Of a DNA stretch of 64,000 nt, positions 41,201 to 48,923 are shown piece by piece. Position 1 is the first letter of the stretch; each line of letters starts with the position of its first letter. The notes beneath the pieces were generated by a model, which was not told the origin of the DNA, ran no database searches, and worked only from the letters and a program-made list of their open reading frames with translations. Position numbers and translations under genes: made by a program. Origin of the DNA: Ascoidea asiatica (taxonomy: Eukaryota; Ascomycota; Saccharomycetes; Ascoideales; Ascoideaceae); NCBI GenBank assembly GCA_001600695.1, contig BCKQ01000005.1:54404-118403 (forward strand). Reading direction: 5' to 3'.

Positions 41201-42866
41201 TGTTGAAAAGATAATAAATTTATTAGGTATGGAAAAATATGCTGAGGCTGTTGTTGGTAAAACCGGAAGAGGTCTTAATGTTGAACAAAGAAAAAAACTT
41301 TCAATTGGTGTTGAATTGGTCGCAAGACCATCGTTATTACTTTTCCTTGATGAACCAACTTCTGGTTTAGATTCTCAATCTGCCTGGTCTATTGTTCAAT
41401 TTTTAAGAGCATTGGCCGATTCTGGCCAAGCTATTCTTTGTACCATTCATCAACCATCTGCAACTTTATTTGAGGTTTTTGATCGTTTATTATTATTAAA
41501 GAAAGGTGGTAAAACAGTTTATTTTGGTGATATTGGCCCTAATTCCGCCACTCTTTTAAACTATTTCGAAAGACAGTCCGGTATTAAATGTGATGAAAGT
41601 GAAAATCCTGCCGAATATATTTTGAACTGTATTGGGGCTGGTGCCACTGCTTCTGCTAGTTCAGATTGGCATGATTTGTGGTTAGAATCACCTGAATTCA
41701 ACTCTGTCACTCAAGAAATTGAAAAATTACATCGTGAATTGCCATCAAGACCTGTTCCTGAATCTGCTGATACTTTAAAATCCAAATTTGCAACTTCTTA
41801 TGATCAACAATTATGGTGCGTTTTGAAAAGAACCTATGTTCAATTTTGGCGTTCCCCTGTTTACATTAGAGCCAAATTTTTAGAATGTCTTTTATGTGCT
41901 TTGTTCGTTGGTTTTTCTTTTGTAGGATTAAATCATTCCATTTCAGCTGCTGATGAAGCCTTTTCTTCTGTTTTCATGGTTCTTTTGATTTCTTTAGCTA
42001 TGATTAATCAGTTGCATGTCTTTGCATATGATACAAGAGAATTATTTGAAGTTAGAGAAGCTGCCTCTAATACTTTTCATTGGTCTTGTTTATTATTATC
42101 TCATACATTTTTAGAAATTTTCTGGAGTTCTATTTGTCAATTTCTTTGTTTTGTATGTTATTGGTTTCCAGCTAGACAAAGTGGTTGGAATGTGACTACT
42201 GGTTACTTTTTCCTTATTTTTGTTGTAATGTTTCCAATTTATTTCTGTTCATATGGTTTGTGGGTTTTATACTTTTCGCCTAATGTTCCATCTGCATCTA
42301 TGATTAATTCGAATTTATTTGCTTCTATGTTATTATTTTGTGGTATCTTACAACCAGAAAAATATATGCCAGGCTTTTGGACTTTTATGTATAAAGTTTC
42401 ACCATATACTTATTTCGTCCAGTCATTTGTTGCACCATTAGTTCACAATAGACCAATTCATTGTACTGAAGATGAATACAGAATCTTTGATCCTCCTGAA
42501 GGTCAAACTTGTGGTGATTTTATGACACAATATATTAGTGATAATGGTGGTTATGTTAATAATGAAACCGCTACATCAAATTGTGAATTCTGTGAATTTT
42601 CTACCCAAGAAGAAGCTGTTGCACAATATAATATTAAATGGTCCTATAGGTGGAGAAATTTTGGTCTCTTCTTTGTTTACATTATATTCAACTTTTGTGC
42701 AATGTTAATCTGTTATTATTTCATGAGAGTTAAAGTTTGGTCCTTGAAATCAATCTTAGACGTTAAAAAATGGTTTAATGGTCCTAGAAAAGAGAGACAT
42801 GAACCTGAGACTAATATTTTTACACCTAAACCAGAAGATGATCAAGTTATAAAGAAATCTGGTTAG
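38274..42866 (+). CDS. SNQ2: PDR-type ABC transporter (ABCG full size), SNQ2-like
   Basis: The 1530-residue protein has two NBD-TMD halves in reverse topology. NBD1 has the PDR-type degenerate Walker A GRPGAGCS (206-213) and a canonical signature VSGGERKRV (321-329). NBD2 has a canonical Walker A GESGAGKT (896-903) but a degenerate signature LNVEQRKKL (1001-1009), as is normal in this subfamily. Local sequence follows Snq2 rather than Pdr5/Cdr1, for example DPPEGQTCGDFM and the cysteine-containing SNCEFCEFS loop before the last membrane span. Such pumps export xenobiotics from the plasma membrane using ATP. The length matches the family (S. cerevisiae Snq2, 1501). Codon use is more polished than in neighbours, suggesting strong expression. 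Confidence 0.9.
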   Translation: MSHDKHSDSESLYSQDSEKVTPFDPLNDPTLLTHPNNVNSVTNQSSRSRRSGLFKKLSSNINNTNDIESQNADELLSNHLSNILSNPEGVSKIQSLARTLSKRTKVQMDKFEINDDDFDLKLLLNYLNSKSLEQGIESSAAGICFKDLTAVGVDVSAAYAPTVAEMLRDYIKWPLSFMKKNSQPLREIIRHFNGVIEAGEMCFVVGRPGAGCSTLLKCCAGEIEDFVEIQGQFSYDGLDQSEMMKHYKGYVIYNPELDNHFPLISVKQTVDFALKTKTPAKRVDGISRKTYINNMRDLWCTVFGLRHTYATNVGNDFVRGVSGGERKRVSIVEALACNASMYAWDNATRGLDASTALEFSQAIRTATNLLNNSALVAIYQAGENIYELFDKVTVIYLGRQIYFGKAINARSYFEKMGWFKPSRMTTPEFLTSVTDPNGRTPRPGFENKVPETADEFESYWLNSPEYQECLAECDSYITEHPVEETRQRLATATSQRKQRLQRKGSQFVVTYFAQLYYLIQRGFQRAKGDMTYQVIYLSSFLIKGLIVGSMFYKIPSGTSGAYSRGGILFYCLLFCALTSLAEIAHSFEHRNIVVKQKSYSMYHLSAEALQEIVTEIPIKLVAIIVLALTSYWMPHLKHEAGAFFQYLLFLLLIQQCMSFIFKFVATITKDGGTAHAVAGLWVLMLCVYTGFMIPLPKMHHWIKWINWLNPMRYTYEQLLAVEFHGKKMACDSLVPSGNGYENVSLSNQICAIAGAVKGQDWVQGDKYLTSKYHYHYSHVWRNFGINIAWTACFILLNVGFSEFIKSVQGGGDMLLYKRGHLPSDISEGVDGKVASREEMMLALNGPNVDLEKVISEKDVFSWQNLQYTIPYDGTTRILLNNIQGYVKPGTMTALMGESGAGKTTLLNTLAQRINFGVITGDMFVNGREIDSSFKRRTGYVQQQDLHLAEYSVRESLRFAADLRQPKSVSKEEKYEYVEKIINLLGMEKYAEAVVGKTGRGLNVEQRKKLSIGVELVARPSLLLFLDEPTSGLDSQSAWSIVQFLRALADSGQAILCTIHQPSATLFEVFDRLLLLKKGGKTVYFGDIGPNSATLLNYFERQSGIKCDESENPAEYILNCIGAGATASASSDWHDLWLESPEFNSVTQEIEKLHRELPSRPVPESADTLKSKFATSYDQQLWCVLKRTYVQFWRSPVYIRAKFLECLLCALFVGFSFVGLNHSISAADEAFSSVFMVLLISLAMINQLHVFAYDTRELFEVREAASNTFHWSCLLLSHTFLEIFWSSICQFLCFVCYWFPARQSGWNVTTGYFFLIFVVMFPIYFCSYGLWVLYFSPNVPSASMINSNLFASMLLFCGILQPEKYMPGFWTFMYKVSPYTYFVQSFVAPLVHNRPIHCTEDEYRIFDPPEGQTCGDFMTQYISDNGGYVNNETATSNCEFCEFSTQEEAVAQYNIKWSYRWRNFGLFFVYIIFNFCAMLICYYFMRVKVWSLKSILDVKKWFNGPRKERHEPETNIFTPKPEDDQVIKKSG

Positions 42867-43548
42867 ACAATTAGTGTCCTTACCAATCAGAAAAAAACCA
42901 AATTAAAAATTAATCAAATTTATTATTCCCTTTTCAAATTCAACTACATTATATCCTTTTAAATTCAACTACATTATTTTCTAAATTTCGCCTTTTTTTA
43001 AAAAAAATTATATAGAGTTTTTTTTCACTTAAAATCCTTAGATTTCTATTTTCATTTAATTTTCCTTTCCTAAAATTTTAATATTCCTTTTTTTTTTCAC
43101 CCATTTTTTTTATGTAAGTTAATGAACTAAGTTCTTGGGAATTCAATTTGAATGCTTATAGTATTAATAAACGTATTTAATATTCCCTATTAAATTTTTT
43201 GTACGTTCATACTTTTAGTTGAATTACGTAGTTGTGAAGTAATGCAATTTGTATTTATATTTTATCTTTCAATGAAAGCTTGATAATGAAGTTAATAATA
43301 AAAATTTACTATTTGTAACTTTTCATTAATACTGCCATATAAAAGATTAAAGTGCCAAATTTGACTTGAATACGAACCTCAATAGAAAAATAAAAGTAAG
43401 AAATAAAAAATAAAAATACCAACGGTGGAATAAAAACATTCGAGGAATTGTTTAAATTTAAGCAATAAAAAAAGAAATACAAGTAAAAGTTAATGAAAAT
43501 GATTAAATTTATTTACTATATAACTTAATACAGTTGAAGTTGAAAAAT
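42867..43548. other. Convergent intergenic region, no gene seen
   Basis: The gap lies between the SNQ2-like and RPL3 stops. It has a direct repeat of AAATTCAACTACATTAT (about 42936 and 42961) and poly-T tracts. Otherwise only UTR-type sequence. Confidence 0.5.
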
Positions 43549-44718
43549 TTAAGCTTCAAGATCTTTCTTAAGAGTACCCAAGAAAGCTCTTTTTTCAGCA
43601 GGAGTTTGAAATCTACCCTTACCGAATTTAGAAGCAGTATCAATCCATTTTAATTGAACATTTTCTGTGGCCCTTCTAGAAGTATCAGAATAAAGAGATT
43701 TTCTTAAAGTAACAACTCTCTTTCTTGTACCTGGAATAGAACCTTTTAAGATGACAAAATCATTTTTAACTTCACCATATCTAACAAAACCACCCATTGG
43801 GTTAATTGTTTTTTTAGTTCTATCAAATTCAGTGGCACCACTTGATTCATCATCAGATTTACCAACTCTATAAATTTTGTGATTTATTGAAGTTCTATGA
43901 TGGTAACCATTTTGACCAGCACGAGCAACAGTGAAATTAACATGAGCTGGATGCCAAGCACCAATACAAGCAACTTTTCTTAAACCTCTATGAGTTTTTC
44001 TTGGCAATTTTTTTGTACCCCATCTGTGAGTTACACCTTCAAAACCATGACCTTTTGTAACAGCAACAACGTCGATCATTTCATCTTGAGCAAATATTGA
44101 ACCAACAGAGATAGTTTTTTCAAAATGATTATAAGCCCAATCAACTTTATCAGAAGATGAACCACCATTAATTTGAATTTCAGCTAAATGAGCTTTTTTT
44201 TGAACTAATGGAGTTTTTTTAACTTGAGTATGAGCTAAAATTCTAACAACTTGACAATATTTTTTGATTCTTAATAACTCTCTTTTAATATCAGTTGCAT
44301 TATTGGCATAACCTGAAGAATATTTAGTGAAAGCCTTTTTTTTTGATTTATACCAATTTTTATAAAATCTTCTTCTAACTTCATCAGATAAATGTTCAGC
44401 CCAGACAGATGTTAAAGATCTTAAGCCTCTTGGAGTTTCAACATAACCAACGACACCTACAACAACCATTGGTGGAGTATCAACAACTGTTACAGCTTCA
44501 ACAATTTCTCTTTTATGCATTTTAGATCCTGGTCTATCTAAATCTCTAACAGTGGTAGTCATACCAGCCTTATAACCCAAGAAAGCAGTTAAACCAACTG
44601 GTTTTTTTGGATCATCTTTTGGAAAGGATCTGACAGTACCTCTTTGTTTGTTAGCTCTCTTTCTTGGTAAGAAACCTAAATGACCATGACGTGGTGCTTC
44701 GTACTTTCTGTGAGACAT
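43549..44718 (-). CDS. RPL3: 60S ribosomal protein uL3
   Basis: This encodes 389 residues from the ATG at 44718. The frame extends 16 codons further upstream but only to a GTG, and [20 protein letters not shown] is the universal uL3 start. Conserved blocks include [17 protein letters not shown], the His-containing loop near [20 protein letters not shown] and the [10 protein letters not shown] segment. uL3 is essential for peptidyl-transferase centre structure. Yeast Rpl3 has 387 residues. No intron is needed. The gene diverges from CYS3 with a 1.2-kb shared upstream region. Confidence 0.96.
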   Translation of the reverse strand: MSHRKYEAPRHGHLGFLPRKRANKQRGTVRSFPKDDPKKPVGLTAFLGYKAGMTTTVRDLDRPGSKMHKREIVEAVTVVDTPPMVVVGVVGYVETPRGLRSLTSVWAEHLSDEVRRRFYKNWYKSKKKAFTKYSSGYANNATDIKRELLRIKKYCQVVRILAHTQVKKTPLVQKKAHLAEIQINGGSSSDKVDWAYNHFEKTISVGSIFAQDEMIDVVAVTKGHGFEGVTHRWGTKKLPRKTHRGLRKVACIGAWHPAHVNFTVARAGQNGYHHRTSINHKIYRVGKSDDESSGATEFDRTKKTINPMGGFVRYGEVKNDFVILKGSIPGTRKRVVTLRKSLYSDTSRRATENVQLKWIDTASKFGKGRFQTPAEKRAFLGTLKKDLEA

Positions 44719-45932
44719 TTTAAATTGGATTGATATTATATATGTTTTAATTGCTACTTCCTTCACCTACTTTTTTTCAAGAAAAAGAAATCTTTCTCAA
44801 TACGTTTTTTGAGTTTAATATGTATTTGGTAAGGATTATAAGAAAAGAATGAGATAGTATGATAGAGAAGAATATAATAATAAAATTGGAAATGATGAAA
44901 AATAAGTTGACACGTGATGCATTCACTGTTATTTTTTTTTAATTATTTTAATAGAGCAGCTCGACGTTGGTGAAACTACACTGGTTTTCCATTGTTATGG
45001 GCCTTCGTCTGGGACCAGTAAGTAGGGCTATCTACGATAAATATTTTTAGTGCTAGACTGAGACTGAAATTGGGCTAAAAAGAGCATTTGTGACTGCTTT
45101 TTCTTATAGTTTTTATGGAACACCTAGCCAATTTAGGTTTTTTTTTCCATGTGACTATCTATTAATTTTTAAACATCGCCAGATTTATGGGTATTCTTTA
45201 TAAGTTTAATTTGTCGCCAGTATTTAGGGTCTATTAATTTTTTTTTTTCAAATTTTGCAATCGCACGTGCAGTGTGGCCATTTTCTCTCGGTCCGCGGAG
45301 AAGTGGCCTCATTCATTGCTCCAAGCTTGTGCGATGAGGTGAAGTGAAAAACTTATTTGTTTCTTTTGAGCACTGATCTTCTACTGTGCTAATTGGCGTT
45401 AATTTTTTGAAATTACTAATAGCTATCAGTTAATTCTGAATTATGAATTATTAATTTTAAATTATTATTTGTGATTCATTAATAATTCAGCCTACTATTA
45501 ATAAATGTTACTTACGTGCTTACTGTTTTTAGTTATCAATTATCCACTGTAACGTTAAATTATCTAGTTATGGTTAATAAAATCAATGTGTAACCTCAAT
45601 CTCGACTGAAAAATATTTTTTTTTATTTGTAATAGAACATATCTGAGATGTCGAAAGTGAATGATAATGAGTTAATTATTGACTAATATTTATCAATAAT
45701 TATTTTAATTTACCCAAATTAGTTTTGTATAAATATTCTATTATACCCATTTAAATTCAAAACCTCCAATAATTTCGAAAGTTTTATTTTTGTTCTTTAC
45801 TTGTCTTTCTTCAATTTTCTTAATCAACTTCTTAGTTAATAATATAATTTAAAAAATATTGAATTATAAATTCATCTCAAAGACTTAATTTCATATCATC
45901 TTTTAGAATAATCAATAATTTTCATTTTCATA
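44719..45932. promoter_or_regulatory. RPL3 / CYS3 divergent regulatory region
   Basis: Contains CACGTG at 44911-44916 (193 bp from the RPL3 ATG) and at 45264-45269, and TCCGCGGA at 45292-45299, an everted CGG palindrome typical of Zn2Cys6 factors. It also holds two copies of CCAGTA-nn-TAGGG at 45015-45027 and 45217-45229, the second reading TTAGGG like a Tbf1 site. A GC-richer patch spans about 45255-45340. CACGTG could serve both genes, because Cbf1 sites control sulfur genes such as CYS3 and, in Candida, ribosomal genes. Confidence 0.5.
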
Positions 45933-47150
45933 ATGACTTTAGATAATAATACTATTGAATCTACAATTTTCACAGGTTTTGGTACTAAAGCTATTCATAT
46001 TGGTTCATCTCATGATCCTCATTCTGGTGCTGTAATTCCACCAATTTCATTATCAACAACTTTTGCTCAAAATTCCCCTGCAAATCCAATTGGCGAATTT
46101 GAGTATTCTAGATCTCAAAATCCTAATAGACAAGCTTTTGAAACCGTTATAGCTTCCTTAGAAAATGCTAAATATGCTTTAGCTTTTTCTTCTGGTAGTG
46201 CAACAACTTCTGTTATTTTACAGTCTTTACCACAAGGTTCTCATGTAATCTCTGTTGGGGATGTTTATGGTGGTACTCATAGATATTTTACTCAGGTTGC
46301 AAATACTCATGGTATCAAAACTGATTTTACAAATGATATTATAAATGATTTAGATTCTTTAATTAGTTCAAATACAAAATTAGTTTGGATTGAAACTCCT
46401 TCAAATCCAACTTTATCAATAACTGATATTTCAAAAGTCTCAAATATTTTAAAAAATATAAATTTAGATAGATCCAATGATCAAAAAATTTCTTTAGTTG
46501 TTGATAATACTTTTTTATCTCCTTATATTCAAAATCCTTTAAATTTTGGTGCTGATATTGTTGTACATTCGGTTACAAAATATATAAATGGTCATTCTGA
46601 TGTTGTTATGGGTGTTTTAGCTACAAATAATGAGTTATTATATTCAAAATTATTATTTTTACAAAATGCAATTGGTGCAATTCCATCCCCCTTTGATTCT
46701 TGGTTAGCTCATAGAGGTGTAAGAACTTTACATTTAAGAGCTGAAAGAGCTTCCAAAAATGCTTTTGCAATTGCAACTTATTTATTAAATTCCTCAAATG
46801 TTTTAGCTGTTAATTATCCAGGCCTTAAAACTCATAAAAATCATGATGTTGTTTTAAAACAACATAAAAATGGCCTCGGGGGTGGTATGATCTCCTTCAG
46901 AATAAAGGGAGGTGCTAAAGCTGCTTCAAAATTTGTTTCTTCGACTAAAATATTCACTTTAGCAGAATCTTTAGGTGGAATTGAGTCTTTATTAGAAGTA
47001 CCAGCTCAAATGACTCATGCAGGTATTCCTGTATCTGATAGAGAAAAGGCAGGCGTGTATGATGATTTAATAAGGTTAAGTGTAGGCGTCGAAGATGAAA
47101 TTGATTTATTATCTGATATTGAACAAGCCTTAGTATCTGCATCTTCTTAA
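45933..47150 (+). CDS. CYS3: Cystathionine gamma-lyase
   Basis: The 405-residue protein is a fold-type I PLP enzyme of the Cys/Met metabolism family. It opens with GFGTKAIHIGSSHDPHSGAV, has the substrate loop FEYSRSQNPNR and the cofactor motif SVTKYINGHSDVVMG with Lys216 as the likely Schiff-base residue. LAESLGGIESLLEVPAQMTH near the C-terminus is typical of cystathionine gamma-lyase. It cleaves cystathionine to cysteine, 2-oxobutyrate and ammonia in the cytosol. S. cerevisiae Cys3 has 394 residues. A cystathionine gamma-synthase or beta-lyase is less likely given overall similarity. It faces RPP2 at its 3' end. Confidence 0.92.
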   Translation: MTLDNNTIESTIFTGFGTKAIHIGSSHDPHSGAVIPPISLSTTFAQNSPANPIGEFEYSRSQNPNRQAFETVIASLENAKYALAFSSGSATTSVILQSLPQGSHVISVGDVYGGTHRYFTQVANTHGIKTDFTNDIINDLDSLISSNTKLVWIETPSNPTLSITDISKVSNILKNINLDRSNDQKISLVVDNTFLSPYIQNPLNFGADIVVHSVTKYINGHSDVVMGVLATNNELLYSKLLFLQNAIGAIPSPFDSWLAHRGVRTLHLRAERASKNAFAIATYLLNSSNVLAVNYPGLKTHKNHDVVLKQHKNGLGGGMISFRIKGGAKAASKFVSSTKIFTLAESLGGIESLLEVPAQMTHAGIPVSDREKAGVYDDLIRLSVGVEDEIDLLSDIEQALVSASS

Positions 47151-47571
47151 ATCTAATAGTTTTTAATGAATGTCTTTATATTTTTTTCAGACTGAAATTT
47201 TTATTTCCTTTTTGTTATTTTTTTTTTATATTTCCTTAATTTTAGCCCTGGTTCACTGTATTAATTTTAGGTAATACCTATCAAGCAATATAATTTTTTA
47301 TTTTGCTATATTATTTCAATACGAAACATAATTATCCAAATCCATGTAAATTTCATTTTAGAAATATGTTGTCAAAACGGAAACTTGAATTGGTAAAATT
47401 TTCGAAAAATAAAATTAGTAAATCAAAAATTAAAATTAAAAATAAAAATAAAGTTAATAGGAAAATTAAATATTAATAAAGATACAAATTAATTATTTTT
47501 TTACAAAATTTATTTGATTAACTTCTAAAACTATATTTAAATAATACAATCAGTGAATATATTTAACTTAC
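47151..47571. other. Convergent intergenic region, no gene seen
   Basis: AT-rich sequence between the CYS3 and RPP2 stops with poly-T and AAAATTAAAAATAAA-type runs. No feature supported. Confidence 0.5.
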
Positions 47572-47900
47572 TTAATCAAACAATCCAAAGCCCATATCAT
47601 CGTCTTCAGATTCTTCATCTTCTTCGGCAGCTTCTTCTTCTTCTACGGCTTCTTCAGTAGCACCAGCAGCGCCTGATCCAGTGGCAGCTGAAGCCGAACC
47701 AACTGAAACACTGGAAGCTTTTTCATTACCTTCAGCAATTAATTCAGCAGCTGTTTTACCAGCAACTTCTTTTAGTAATAAATCCACTTTGGCTGAATCT
47801 ACTTCGGCTCCTACAGATTTCAAAACACTTGTAATATCTTTGGCACTTGGTTTGTCATTGCCGGCGGCAACTAAAAGTAAATATGCAGCAATATATCTCA
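47572..47900 (-). CDS. RPP2: Acidic ribosomal stalk protein P2, exon 2 (start codon on an upstream exon)
   Basis: The frame encodes RYIAAYLLLVAAGND, a helical P2 core, an Ala/Gly/Glu hinge and the conserved stalk tail DDDMGFGLFD, about 109 residues. P1/P2 heterodimers form the ribosomal stalk that recruits elongation factors. P2 proteins start MKY or MRY, but no ATG is present: the frame is preceded by TAA, and the first codon would be GTG. A TACTAAC branch site (plus-strand GTTAGTA at 47914-47920) lies just upstream of two possible acceptors, one before 47900 and one before 47896. So the start lies on an upstream exon. I cannot place it with certainty. Confidence 0.88.
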
Positions 47901-47901
47901 C

Positions 47902-48923
47902 TTATAATATCATGTTAGTAATTAACCAAACTCTTCAAATGAAAATAAAACATTAGAAATTAAAATCCAAGTTTCCCAAAGGCAAAATAATGATAATACA
48001 CATGACATTTCATTAATTCATAATCCTAAACCTCTATATTAGCAGTTATAAATATTCAAGATATAGGTTTAGAGTTTTGAACTTAAATTAATTTGAGAAT
48101 ACAGTAAAATCAAAAGAATCATTCTCTTGAAAGGTAAGATTTTAGTTTGATTTACTATTCAAAAATAGAATAATATTGAAATTATCTTAATTGATAGCAT
48201 CATCCTTAATTGAGATCTAATTTTTAGTCTGTTTTCAAATTTAACTAGTATTATTAATACTTAACTGTTTAAAGATAAAAATAAGCTCTTGAAGTTCAAT
48301 TTTTTTCACTTTGATAGATGCCTAATATTCCTGTCTTCAATATGTCAATTTTTGCTTCTATCTAAAGATCATGATTTCGAGTTCAAAATTGTCCTTTTTC
48401 TAAAATTATCATATCACTATTTTGCTTAAAAAATTGACCAACCCTCAAAACTTTATTACTCACTTTTTATTATCTTTATTATTAATTAAATCTATTTCTT
48501 CTGGATAGTATATTTTTTTATCAATATTGATTCTCTTTTTTAACCAAAAGTCTCTTAAAATTATTAGATTAGAATATCCTGAAATTTGAAATATTACATA
48601 AATAAAAAACATTAAAGCCCTAATAGTATGCACGTGCCATGATGAATAGATATTCGCTTAGGTTCTGTTCTTTTTTTTCGCTAGATAAGCTTTCCTCTCA
48701 TAGTATTGGATACCTTAGTGACATACGCCCAATTTAAACTAATGTTAAATAAGCTAAAATTGATTTAAGTGGTTCTCGAGGTGAAGTATTTCTCAAATAA
48801 TATTTATGAACTTGAAAATAGTTTTACAACCATTAATAACCTCTTTTTTTTATTAACGACTATTTAATGAATCAAATATTCTACAAATTATACTATATTT
48901 CACAATGCATAACTGAGAGTTTT
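47902..48923. other. RPP2 intron, leader and promoter
   Basis: The branch site complement GTTAGTA is at 47914-47920. A candidate donor GTATTA (minus strand, 48260-48255), following an A at 48261, would form ATG across the junction with exon 2. Another, GTAAAT near 48152-48147, also follows an A. Apart from the promoter element at 48617-48636, no other gene is seen before the POP1 stop. Confidence 0.4.
48617..48636. promoter_or_regulatory. Composite GCCCTA-N8-CACGTG element upstream of RPP2
   Basis: GCCCTA at 48617-48622 (in the context AAAGCCCTAA, a full Tbf1-type site), 8 nt, then CACGTG at 48631-48636. Order, orientation relative to the gene and spacing match the RPL23 element exactly. Confidence 0.65.

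Noticed and set aside
44719-44766. 16-codon N-terminal extension of RPL3
   Set aside because: It begins with GTG. The universal uL3 start [12 protein letters not shown] is at 44718.
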